This document shows, piece after piece, positions 48,993 through 57,603 of a DNA stretch of 64,000 nucleotides. Both the position numbers and the translations under genes were made by a program. Position 1 is the stretch's first letter; every line of letters starts with the position of its first letter. The notes beneath the pieces were generated by a model, which saw only the letters and a list, made by a program, of their open reading frames with translations, was not told where the DNA came from and made no database searches. The stretch is from Saprospirales bacterium GYS_P2D (GTDB taxonomy: Bacteria > Bacteroidota > Bacteroidia > Chitinophagales > Saprospiraceae): contig WUUP01000004.1 of NCBI GenBank assembly GCA_009833045.1, positions 186,001 to 250,000 of the forward strand, in the 5' to 3' direction.

Positions 48993-49520
48993 TTACTGTG
49001 AGATATCCATCCGAGTTACTATATCCATACTATTATAGCTAAAGTAGATATTTACATTTTCGTGGAGTTCGCCAGATCCAAATGTACTGTCGTGTAGGCC
49101 ATAGGCAGCTTCTATTTCATCACGTGTACTACCAATTCCAATTCCTTGATTTGTTTGACCTGCAAAAGGTGACATCAAAATGATCTGTTTAATATTCTGA
49201 TCTAAATCTATAAGTTGATCTGCATTGTCGATAGTCTCTTGAAGCGAATAGCCGGAAGTGTTTACTGGTTGCAATCTGAAACCAAGTCCTTTGCTATCAT
49301 ACCATAGCACAAAGTCCGCATCACTTGCAGCCCGTGCAACAGTAACACGCTCATAAGCACCATATATATCTATGACCTTGGCTCCATCATCTTGAAAACT
49401 GATATTGCTTAAACCAATATTGGGAAGAATTGTGATCGTGTCATCAGTATCAGGATCGTCTGAAGAACAAGAGATCAAAAAAGCTGTAATGAGAAAGACT
49501 AATAATTTAAAGTAATTCAT
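48993..49520 (-). CDS. Hypothetical lipoprotein
   Basis: A 175-residue predicted lipoprotein: MNYFKLLVFLITAFLISC is a signal with lipobox Cys at residue 18, followed by an acidic Ser/Asp linker. The mature domain has IGLSNISFQDDGAKVIDIYG, then a middle part with GLGFRLQP, and near the C-terminus GIGIGSTRDEIEAAYG, a motif common in beta-rich periplasmic domains of Bacteroidota. I do not recognise the family. It is convergent with the repeat-protein gene and divergent from the third giant gene. Confidence 0.7.
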   Translation of the reverse strand: MNYFKLLVFLITAFLISCSSDDPDTDDTITILPNIGLSNISFQDDGAKVIDIYGAYERVTVARAASDADFVLWYDSKGLGFRLQPVNTSGYSLQETIDNADQLIDLDQNIKQIILMSPFAGQTNQGIGIGSTRDEIEAAYGLHDSTFGSGELHENVNIYFSYNSMDIVTRMDISQ

Positions 49521-49870
49521 TGGTGATTCATTTTTGTTTGAGTAATCATACTCACAACTCCTATTTGTACATTATCGCTTATCAAAAAGATCAAGTTTAA
49601 TACAAAGGTCTTGGAATCCGTTTAGCTATTTAATAAGTGAGGGGATTTTTTATTTAACTGATGGACCTAAGTCAGTAAATCGTGGAGTAGGTTCTGGTTT
49701 TATCCAATTATTACTGTCATTTCAACCATACTATATCATAGAGCTCTTAATTCTACAAGAAATCCATAAACCCATTAACAGCTGAAAATTAAACTGATCG
49801 ACCAAGGTGACCTATCTTTACATATTACCCATAGAAAAAATATGAAATCTACCTTTTGGTATGATCCTTG
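49521..49870. other. Non-coding region upstream of the third giant gene
   Basis: About 350 A/T-rich bases without a credible gene. TATCTTTA at 49813-49820 resembles a -7 element (last base off), but no TTG sits 19 bases upstream. A short TACTGTCATTTCAACC stretch near 49707 resembles the interspersed sequence at 55858. Confidence 0.5.
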
Positions 49871-49916
49871 CCTTTAGATGAATATGATGGTAAAGAATAA
49901 TATGATCATCTAAAGG
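49871..49916 (+). promoter_or_regulatory. 11-bp inverted repeat over the start region of the third giant gene
   Basis: CCTTTAGATGA (49871-49881) is perfectly complementary to TCATCTAAAGG (49906-49916), with a 24-base spacer. The right arm covers the purine-rich AAAGGA and ends 5 bases before the ATG at 49922. In the mRNA this could mask the ribosome-binding region. Confidence 0.6.
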
Positions 49917-49921
49917 ATAAC

Positions 49922-52900
49922 ATGATAAATCATCCTGCTAAAAAATATCTCATCGGAGTCTTTTTGACTCTTTGCAACATTTGGTTGTTGGGCGTTGACC
50001 TGGCAGCCCAAAGTTGTTTAGATGACTATGCACAGCGGGATAGTGTCATTTTTGAGATACCGCTGGGAGAATGCGAAGTGTCTGAGGATCAGATACTTGC
50101 GATGATAGGATTAGCGGGGTGTGAGGATGCTACACTGACCACATCAGCTGTGGGGCTCAACAATACTCGTATCGTAGATCTTATCGACGAATCTACAGAT
50201 GCCATCATAGATATTTTTGAGGTGACAGTTCGAGCAGAGTCAGACTTTGTTCCTTCGCTGATCGCTTATGACATCGCTCCTGCAGACTGTTTTGCTGATA
50301 AAGATTTCTTATTGGATCAGCTCAATGTTGATACATCCAGTAGTGTCAGAGCAAATATTCATTTTATTTCAGGTACATCAAGAGTCACCGACTTTTCGAT
50401 AGGAGATACCACATATATCGATAGAGTGGTCTGTGGAGATGGCTATACATATGCTCGAGACATTCGAGTATTTTTTGGATTGGAGCATACATTCCCATAT
50501 CGATATACGATCAATCATGAATTGGATTTCACTACTCAAAAGGTGAGTTTGGAGGAGATACTTTTTGATCATGATTACTTTAACTACTACTGCGATTTTG
50601 ATCGATTCAGCGTGGAGCATGATGGGCCATTCGGGTATGGTACATTTAGAGCCGGAGATCTTTTTATTGACAATGCGCTCATAGCAGAAAATCTCCAAAT
50701 CAGAGTACTTCCTGCATCTGCATGTCCAGCAACGTTAAATAACTTTGTTTTGCCTGATGGGCAATGTTATATTAATAAATCTGACATACTCACAGAGATA
50801 GGATTTGACCCGTCTGTAGATGATTATAGTAGGGTGGAGCTGGTCTTAGGTGATGGCGAATCCCTTGAGGATGAGTCATTTACGATACGTAGTGTATTAG
50901 TCGATGGCTATCCGGTATGTAGCAATGATATCCCAGTCAGCTATATGCGCATGGATATTATGGAGGCCGATAATTTTGCTTGCAATGATATGCTCAATAT
51001 CTCTCTCGACACTATGTGCGAAGTGCATCTCAACTCTGATGTCCTGCTCGAGGGTGGACCATTCTGCTATCTTAACTTTATCGTCACGGCAAAAGATGAA
51101 ACTGATAAAATCATTGCTCAAGGGCATAACATCGTTCTCGAGTCTGCAGGTAGCTATACGGTGTCGATCACTGATCCACGTACGGATGTGACCTGCTGGA
51201 GTATAGTCAATATAGAAGATAAACATATCTACAATGTTACTTGTCCACCAGATACGGTGCAGTGTTACTATGATCTGTCACCAGCCATAGATATCCTCGA
51301 AGGACCGCCGGTGCCCTATGTCGGGATAGCTTCGACTTTTGAGCTCATAGCTTCCCGAGAATATAATATCATCAATGCGGATGCCTGTGGTATCAAGTAT
51401 GCGACCTACGAAGATGTAGAGGTCGATGCCTGTGTAGATGATTATAAGATGATCTTAGATCGCCAGTGGAGATTTGAAGATCTGGCGGGAAATGTTGACA
51501 CCTGTACTCAGCGTCTTTACGTAGTCAAAGTGGAGCTTGATTCAGTCGATAGATTTGAGACATTTCATACGGACTGTATAAGTGATTTTGTCATTTTTGA
51601 TAATGCCGGACATCCATCTCCAGAAGAAACAGGATATCCTACTGTCAATGGTGGAGCTTACCCAGCGAATGTCTGTGGTACTCTCAAAATGACCTATAGT
51701 GATAATACTTTTGAGCTATGCGGACTATCACAAAAGATCGTCAGAGAGTGGCTGATCATTGATTGGTGTACCGATAGAGTAGAACGATTTAATCAGACAA
51801 TCCTCATCGAGGACCGCCGTGCACCTATGATCATCGATACGGTAGCAGATATGACGCTCAATTCTCATCCATTTATCTGTGGCGTAGAGGATGTGCAGCT
51901 ACCACTACCAGTGTATAGTGACTGTGGCTCTGAGACAGTCGATCTGCGTATCAGCTATGAGACTACCAGTGTGTCTGGTCGAAAAGAAATAATAGATCTC
52001 GGTAACTCTTCAGTGATCCCAGAGATCTTGATGGATGGCATCGAAGGAGAGTTTGATGTATTCTATGAGCTCACGGATGAATGTGGCAATGTAGCCTATG
52101 ATACTATGACTATCTATGTCGCTGATAATCAGCCACCTGTAGCTGTCTGTGATCAAAATACAGCTATCTCTATAGCCGGCAATGGTCAGGCTCAGGTCAA
52201 GGCATTGACTTTTGATGATCTCAGCGTGGACAACTGTGGTATCGAAAAATACGAAGTAAGAAAGGTCACTGGCGAATGCTATGTGAGCGAAGAGTTCAGT
52301 GAAGTGGCACTCTTCTGCTGCGAAGAGGTAGGTCAGGTCCTTCAGGTAGAGTTCAGGGTCACAGATTTTGCGGGCAACTATAATACCTGCATGGTCTATG
52401 TTGAGATATTTGACAAGTTCAAACCATTGATCTACTGCCCTGAAGATATCACTATAGATTGTGCCCAGGACTATACCGATCTGGATGTCACTGGAGAGGC
52501 TACCGCTATTGATAATTGTGTCATCGATAGTCTTTACTATGTAGATGATATCGCTATCAATGACTGTGGTCATGGTAGTATCACTCGTACATGGACAGCG
52601 ATAGACAGGGGAGGAGAGGTCGTGACTTGTGATCAGCAGATTACGATTATGTCGACGACACCATTCAGCATGACGGCTGAGCGATATCCTCAGGATACTA
52701 TAGTCGAGGGTTGCCTGACTACGGTTGAGCCATCCTTCACTGGTGAGCCGAATCTCGTGGGATCAGCCTGTAGCGATGTGGTAGCTACCTATGAAGACAC
52801 GTATTTTTATGACGTGTCAGGAGCATGCTTCAAGATCATCCGTAAGTGGATAGTCATCGACTGGTGCCAGTATAGCACGGCTAATCCTACAGAGGGATTC

Positions 52901-54811
52901 TGGACACAGCCTCAGTCGATCAAAGTACAAAATAGCGCAGCGCCGAGCTTCATAGGCTTGCCTGCGGATACGACGATCTGCTCATTTGGAGTAGACTGTA
53001 GTGATCAGATAGCCTTGACGGCAATGGCAGAAGACGACTGTACACCTGTGGAGGACTTAGACTGGTTTTATGAGGTATATCATGCTGATGATACTGAGCA
53101 GTCTATCCGCACAGGTACAGGTCAAAATGTAAATATCAACCTTGAAGTAGGAGAGTATCTCGTGAGATTCACCGTGTCAGATGGTTGTAGTAATTATAAT
53201 CGACAGACGATTAATCTCACAGTCCAAGACTGTGTAGCGCCAAACGCTGTATGTCCTACCGTAGAAGGATTAGCCGTGCTCAATAGTGCGGGTGTTGGCA
53301 TAGTACGACTATCAGATTTTGATTTCGCAGCTACTGATAACTGTACAGCGAATGATGAATTGATCTATTCCTTCGATGCAGATAGCTTAGTGACTACCAT
53401 GAATTTTGACTGCTCAGATATCCTTGACGGCATATCAGGTAGCACGGTAGTGCCTGTCTATGTATCTGATGCAGCGGGCAATGTCAATAGCTGTGATGTA
53501 GTCATCCAGATCTTTGACAATAGCAGTGATGTCTGCCCGGATGTGCTGCCAGAAGAACCTGAGGAGCCCGATACGATGATGGCAGCTGGGGCGATATATA
53601 CTGAGGAGCTCGTCACTGTAGATGGTGTAGAGGTACTCATCACTGGACCAAATGGGCAGAAGAAGAGCTTCACTACTGACACCGACGGAGAGTTTAGCTT
53701 TGAGCATTTGCAGATAGCGGATGATTATGAGTTGAGCTTTCAGAGAGGAGGAGCTGCCGATGATGGGATGACCACATTGGACATGATTTATATACGACGT
53801 CATATCTTAGGTCTCGGAGTACTCGATAGTCCCTACAAGATCATCGCTGCTGATATCGACAATAATCAGCGTGTCACAGGAGGCGATCTCGTCAAGATGC
53901 GTCGAGTTATTCTGGGGATGGATAGTGATTTTGGCGACAGCCAAAAAAGCTGGAGATTCATCCGAGCGAATCATAAAGTGGACAATCAATGGAGCCCATG
54001 GCCATATCCTGAGACAATCACTCTCGAGGATGTCGATAGAGATCAGACAGAGCTCGACATGATGGCCATCAAGATCGGAGATGTCAATGGTAGTAATGAA
54101 GTCAATAGCAGATTCAAAGCTAATGGTCGCTCGGCTGTGACCTTCAGCGTGATGGATCAGCAGCTCAGCACATCTGCGGTCACGGAGGTACCTGTATATG
54201 CAGATGATCTGCAGATCTGGGGTGCACAGTTTTCTATAGCATGGGATAGAGAGGTAGAGGTATTAGGTCTGACAGCGGGACAGATAGCACTTGATGCTGA
54301 GGATTATCATATCAATGCTGAGGGCAGATGGCTCACGATGAGTCATGCTGGAGTAGCGCCATTTGAGACTACTGAGGAGCAGCCTTTGTTCTATATTATG
54401 GTGAGATCCGATGCTGGCCAATATATCAGTGAGTCTATTTTATTAGGTACGGATCGTTTGGATGCCTTAGCAGTGGTCAATGATCTGGAGGAGCAAGACA
54501 TAGTCTTTGACTGGCAGCGTGTAGAGGCGCCAGAGGTAGAATCTGATGTGCTAAGTCTATCAGAAGTATCACCTAATCCCGTGAGCGATCGAGCGGCTCT
54601 ATCACTATACATACCTGCTGATCAGGCGGTAGAGCTCGAGATCACAGATGCATCGGGTCGTAGTCTATGGTCTGATACACAGTACTTTACGAAAGGAAAA
54701 CATAAGATAAATATCAATACCAATCACTTACACACTTCACAGGGCTTGTTATTATTTCACCTCTACACGGAGTCAGATCATCTGGTCCGAAAAATGATGA
54801 GAGTGGAATAA
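49922..54811 (+). CDS. Giant T9SS surface protein with HYR/Ig-like, dockerin-like and cohesin-like parts
   Basis: A 1629-residue secreted protein. The signal peptide is about residue 1-29 (IGVFLTLCNIWLLGVDLAAQ). The long middle section has repeated Cys-bearing Ig/HYR-like domains with the phrases RRAPMIIDTVADMTL, NQPPVAVCDQNTAIS and KPLIYCPEDITIDC, each followed by DNC and FRVTDFAGN-like segments. Near nt 53640-53900 lies a carboxypeptidase-regulatory-like domain (DTDGEFSFEHLQIADDYELS) with a dockerin-like part (RRHILGLGVLDSPYKIIAAD). A cohesin-like domain follows (nt ~54130-54530), and then a T9SS sorting domain (SEVSPNPVSDRAALSLYI to MMRVE). The domain set partly parallels the 2842-residue protein. 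It is likely anchored outside; the function is unknown. Confidence 0.88.
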   Translation: MINHPAKKYLIGVFLTLCNIWLLGVDLAAQSCLDDYAQRDSVIFEIPLGECEVSEDQILAMIGLAGCEDATLTTSAVGLNNTRIVDLIDESTDAIIDIFEVTVRAESDFVPSLIAYDIAPADCFADKDFLLDQLNVDTSSSVRANIHFISGTSRVTDFSIGDTTYIDRVVCGDGYTYARDIRVFFGLEHTFPYRYTINHELDFTTQKVSLEEILFDHDYFNYYCDFDRFSVEHDGPFGYGTFRAGDLFIDNALIAENLQIRVLPASACPATLNNFVLPDGQCYINKSDILTEIGFDPSVDDYSRVELVLGDGESLEDESFTIRSVLVDGYPVCSNDIPVSYMRMDIMEADNFACNDMLNISLDTMCEVHLNSDVLLEGGPFCYLNFIVTAKDETDKIIAQGHNIVLESAGSYTVSITDPRTDVTCWSIVNIEDKHIYNVTCPPDTVQCYYDLSPAIDILEGPPVPYVGIASTFELIASREYNIINADACGIKYATYEDVEVDACVDDYKMILDRQWRFEDLAGNVDTCTQRLYVVKVELDSVDRFETFHTDCISDFVIFDNAGHPSPEETGYPTVNGGAYPANVCGTLKMTYSDNTFELCGLSQKIVREWLIIDWCTDRVERFNQTILIEDRRAPMIIDTVADMTLNSHPFICGVEDVQLPLPVYSDCGSETVDLRISYETTSVSGRKEIIDLGNSSVIPEILMDGIEGEFDVFYELTDECGNVAYDTMTIYVADNQPPVAVCDQNTAISIAGNGQAQVKALTFDDLSVDNCGIEKYEVRKVTGECYVSEEFSEVALFCCEEVGQVLQVEFRVTDFAGNYNTCMVYVEIFDKFKPLIYCPEDITIDCAQDYTDLDVTGEATAIDNCVIDSLYYVDDIAINDCGHGSITRTWTAIDRGGEVVTCDQQITIMSTTPFSMTAERYPQDTIVEGCLTTVEPSFTGEPNLVGSACSDVVATYEDTYFYDVSGACFKIIRKWIVIDWCQYSTANPTEGFWTQPQSIKVQNSAAPSFIGLPADTTICSFGVDCSDQIALTAMAEDDCTPVEDLDWFYEVYHADDTEQSIRTGTGQNVNINLEVGEYLVRFTVSDGCSNYNRQTINLTVQDCVAPNAVCPTVEGLAVLNSAGVGIVRLSDFDFAATDNCTANDELIYSFDADSLVTTMNFDCSDILDGISGSTVVPVYVSDAAGNVNSCDVVIQIFDNSSDVCPDVLPEEPEEPDTMMAAGAIYTEELVTVDGVEVLITGPNGQKKSFTTDTDGEFSFEHLQIADDYELSFQRGGAADDGMTTLDMIYIRRHILGLGVLDSPYKIIAADIDNNQRVTGGDLVKMRRVILGMDSDFGDSQKSWRFIRANHKVDNQWSPWPYPETITLEDVDRDQTELDMMAIKIGDVNGSNEVNSRFKANGRSAVTFSVMDQQLSTSAVTEVPVYADDLQIWGAQFSIAWDREVEVLGLTAGQIALDAEDYHINAEGRWLTMSHAGVAPFETTEEQPLFYIMVRSDAGQYISESILLGTDRLDALAVVNDLEEQDIVFDWQRVEAPEVESDVLSLSEVSPNPVSDRAALSLYIPADQAVELEITDASGRSLWSDTQYFTKGKHKININTNHLHTSQGLLLFHLYTESDHLVRKMMRVE

Positions 54812-54834
54812 AACGAAATAACAAGACGAAATCG

Positions 54835-54860
54835 AAGCCCCATTTTTGGGGCTTTTTTTA
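54835..54860 (+). terminator. Rho-independent terminator after the third giant gene
   Basis: AAGCCCC (54835-54841) pairs with GGGGCTT (54848-54854) around a 6-base loop, followed by a T run that reaches the end of the convergent patatin gene. Confidence 0.9.
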
Positions 54861-55676
54861 TGTCAATAGTGGAGTATCTGCATCCTCTTGGGGAAGTCTG
54901 AGATGCTCCCTTGCGGTCTGATATATCAGATCGATCCGCTTTGTGTCAAAGGTGTTGTAATGACCTATCGGAAAGACCACTGTAGCATCCGTCATATTGA
55001 TCTTGTGACGATTAGCGGCATGGAGTAGGAGAGCATTGGCATGCTGAGATACCTTGAGGATGCTGTTTAGTTGCTTGTGAGTTTGATAGGTCGGTTTGAA
55101 TATATAGCTACCCAGTGTCGGCAGGTTGCTATTGAAGAATGGGGCGATGGGAAAATTGTCCATGATACCCCCATCAGAATAGAGCTCACCATCTATCATC
55201 ACAGGAGAGAATACGGCTGGCACAGCACAAGACGCCAATAGTGGAGAAATGAGTGCTCCCTCATTGAAATAGACTGGTCGACCTCGCTCGATATTGACCG
55301 CTGTGACGGTCAGTGGCATCGATAGCTCCTCAAAAGTCTCTTTGACATAGACCTTAATCATCTCGGCATATCGAGCAGAGTCAAATATCCCCGCCTTACG
55401 AGGATTGAGCCAAGTATACCTGAATATGGGTGTGGTCTTAAAAAATGTCAAAATCTCCTTTGGCCGCAGACCGGAGGCATATAGCGCTCCTACTAATGCG
55501 CCAGCACTGCTGCCGGCGATAGCATTGATCTGTATATTATGGAGCTCGAGATATTCTAAAAATGCAGCATGCGCTACACCCTTGACACCGCCACCGCTCA
55601 GCACTACATTCACTGGGCGATCAGTCGATAGATGTGCTATTTTATCCAGTCCCGGATCATACTTCGTGATATCCAT
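54858..55676 (-). CDS. Patatin-like phospholipase family protein
   Basis: A 272-residue patatin-type lipid acyl hydrolase with a Ser-Asp dyad. Visible motifs: oxyanion hole GGGVKG (28-33), nucleophile elbow GSSAG (55-59, Ser57) and the catalytic Asp in DGG (168-170). There is no signal peptide or C-terminal barrel, so it is the short cytoplasmic type rather than the PlpD-like type. It may hydrolyse membrane lipids; substrate not known. Confidence 0.93.
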   Translation of the reverse strand: MDITKYDPGLDKIAHLSTDRPVNVVLSGGGVKGVAHAAFLEYLELHNIQINAIAGSSAGALVGALYASGLRPKEILTFFKTTPIFRYTWLNPRKAGIFDSARYAEMIKVYVKETFEELSMPLTVTAVNIERGRPVYFNEGALISPLLASCAVPAVFSPVMIDGELYSDGGIMDNFPIAPFFNSNLPTLGSYIFKPTYQTHKQLNSILKVSQHANALLLHAANRHKINMTDATVVFPIGHYNTFDTKRIDLIYQTAREHLRLPQEDADTPLLT

Positions 55677-56101
55677 ATGTGTAGTTGATGATTTGAATAA
55701 TAAAGGTAAAAGGGATTTTATAGTTGGTACTGAAAAAGAGTAGTAGCCTTTTTTGATAATTGCCGTGTCGATTAACGCAGGACTGATAGATTAACATAGG
55801 ACTGATACCTACTAAGACTTCGGCAGAGGTTGACTTCTCAATATCCCATTAAATTATTTTTGTCATTTCGAACGGCAGAGAGAAATCTTCATTTTTCAAA
55901 GGCAAGATGACCAGAGCCATATCCTTCATGACTTAGCGCAAGGTTGTGTTGTCAGGATCTTGGCTTAGTGCTACTCATGTATTCTCTCGATACTCACTTC
56001 TCGCCCCTCTCGATTCCTATAGAAAGGAGGATAAGTTCCATAGCCGATCAAAAGTTAACTTTGTACTTTCCAACTTTGTAACTGGCCACTCACTCCAGGA
56101 C
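55677..56101. other. Non-coding region with one interspersed-repeat-like sequence
   Basis: About 425 bases without a credible gene. TTTTGTCATTTCGAACGGCA (55856-55875), continuing GAGAGAAATCTTC, resembles a GTCATTTCGA...GAAATCT intergenic element common in Bacteroidota genomes. The remainder shows nothing recognisable. Confidence 0.5.
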
Positions 56102-56137
56102 AAAAAAATGCCGTGCTACTCTGATGAATAGCACGGC
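56102..56137 (-). terminator. Rho-independent terminator of the SPOR-like gene
   Basis: Perfect 9-bp stem GCCGTGCTA (56110-56118) with TAGCACGGC (56129-56137); on the minus strand it is followed by a run of T (the A run at 56102-56108). It lies 29 bases after the stop of the minus-strand gene. Confidence 0.9.
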
Positions 56138-56165
56138 CAGTCGAGAATTTTTGATTGACTATCCT

Positions 56166-56480
56166 TTATCGGTTGATATTGACGATAAAAGCGTCGGTAT
56201 ATCCTGATGCTCTGACAGAGGCCAAAGCGTCTTTTGCTTCTATTTCAGTTTCAAAATCGCCCAAAAGATACGTCGTTTTTTGCTCTTTTGTATCCTTGAG
56301 GATGAATCCGATAGGGTAGAGCTTAGGGAAAAACTCTTTCGGATTGTTACTCTCAGCGACTTGGATGAAGTATGGATTTGCCTTTTGTTTTTTGATGTCT
56401 TCGGCTAATGAAGGGGTAGATTGACCATAAGCTAATGTGCCTAAAATCACTAATGCTGCAGTAAGAAATAATGGTTTCAT
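56166..56480 (-). CDS. Small exported SPOR-like protein
   Basis: A 104-residue protein with a cleavable signal (MKPLFLTAALVILGTLAYGQ). The C-terminal half has the SPOR-like pattern TTYLLGDFETEIEAKDALAS then VRASGYTDAFIVNINR; SPOR domains bind denuded peptidoglycan at division sites. The domain is slightly short, so the assignment is tentative. It has its own terminator and seems monocistronic. Confidence 0.65.
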   Translation of the reverse strand: MKPLFLTAALVILGTLAYGQSTPSLAEDIKKQKANPYFIQVAESNNPKEFFPKLYPIGFILKDTKEQKTTYLLGDFETEIEAKDALASVRASGYTDAFIVNINR

Positions 56481-56695
56481 GGATTGGGTTCTTTTACTTT
56501 ATGATTCAATTGATTCCGCATAAAAGTAGTATTATATTATAGTTTTCCTAATATTATGAGAATCCTTTTCATATGTTAATCAATGATTATTCCAAACTTG
56601 ATTTTTAGAGCACTTATATGAATAAAAAATATAAAGTATAACTTACTGAATAGGAGAATATTGAATCATTAACATGGTAAACCCTTAAGGGTAAA

Positions 56696-56857
56696 ATGGA
56701 TCTAACTAAGCCACTGAATAACGAAGAAGAATACCAAGATGCTTTAAGAGAATATGATGCCATATTCTCTCTGGATGACTGCTGCTCGATACCGGCGTAT
56801 GGAGATCAGCTATATGATCGGATCAAGGAATACGAAGAGAAATATCTTAAAAAGTGA
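56696..56857 (+). CDS. Small protein resembling the N-terminal segment of HigA-type antitoxins
   Basis: A 53-residue frame, ATG 56696 to TGA 56855-56857. It encodes NNEEEYQDALREYDAIFSLD, then PAYGDQLYDRIKEYEEKYLK. The pattern (EEEYxxAL, a Gly-Asp turn, then a YEEK helix) resembles the leading segment of HigA-like HTH antitoxins, but no HTH follows. The stop overlaps the GTG of the nuclease gene by 4 bases, so the two are probably translationally coupled. It could be a regulator or partner of the nuclease, or a remnant; function inferred only from position. Confidence 0.6.
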   Translation: MDLTKPLNNEEEYQDALREYDAIFSLDDCCSIPAYGDQLYDRIKEYEEKYLKK

Positions 56858-57603
56858 TCATACGATATCCCTGCCCGGTTGAGCAAGAAATATTAAGATC
56901 TACTAATGCTATATGGAATGATCTTCGACTTAATCAGCCCTGGTCTGTGGGTCGTGTCAGCGGTCTCATAAAGAGTCAAAACTTTAACACTTACCAAGAT
57001 TGGTCGTCGGCTTATTTTCAGTCAGGTGCTGAGCGTCAGGCTCAACTGTCTTCACTAAGCAAGGCTACAATAATGCAACTCAACGACCCCACTTTAACCT
57101 ACGGACATCAAGAGGATTTGGGAGAATATTCTCATCTACAGTTTGACTTTGGTCGCACACCCTTTGAGCTGGTGCAGCGAGCATATATTTTGCGTCAAGC
57201 AGTCACTCAAAAAAGTAAAGAACTATCCCTCGATCAGTGCTATCAGATCGTCAAGTATCGAGTACTCGGAGAAACATGGAATGGTATCTATCTAAGAGAG
57301 CATCATGTATGTGAGCAGATCCGAATGCGATATATGAAGGTGGAAATCGTAAGATCTACGTCAGAAGAAGACTATCGATATGCCATAGACGCCATCCTGC
57401 GACAGGATGGTCAAGATCAAGTTGCTCTCCAGATCAAGCCGCTGAGCTATAGAGGTAATGCTCCCTATTTAGCGAAAGCAAAAAAGGCAAATACAAAGAA
57501 GCAAGCTGCTTATACTGAGCGATACGATGTGCCTGTCATCACAATACATGCTGATGAGGATGGAGCGTCTGATGATTATCAGATTTTGTCGGACTATCTC
57601 TAA
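56854..57603 (+). CDS. Probable type II restriction endonuclease, PD-(D/E)XK fold, possibly MjaI-like
   Basis: A 249-residue soluble protein starting with GTG, overlapping the small upstream gene. Near residue 173-200 is the arrangement DYRYAIDAIL...VALQIKPLSYRG: Asp179 followed 14 residues later by Gln-x-Lys (193-195) at the end of a beta strand, which fits the PD-(D/E)XK nuclease core, with Glu164 a candidate extra acid. From memory this arrangement resembles the MjaI restriction endonuclease family, which cuts CTAG. A DNA methylase gene lies 1.3 kb away. The family name and target are tentative. The end overlaps the convergent serine hydrolase gene by 4 bases. Confidence 0.6.
   Translation: MIIRYPCPVEQEILRSTNAIWNDLRLNQPWSVGRVSGLIKSQNFNTYQDWSSAYFQSGAERQAQLSSLSKATIMQLNDPTLTYGHQEDLGEYSHLQFDFGRTPFELVQRAYILRQAVTQKSKELSLDQCYQIVKYRVLGETWNGIYLREHHVCEQIRMRYMKVEIVRSTSEEDYRYAIDAILRQDGQDQVALQIKPLSYRGNAPYLAKAKKANTKKQAAYTERYDVPVITIHADEDGASDDYQILSDYL

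Noticed and set aside
55946-56131. 61-codon frame in the intergenic region
   Set aside because: It runs through the terminator hairpin of the SPOR-like gene and has no recognisable features.
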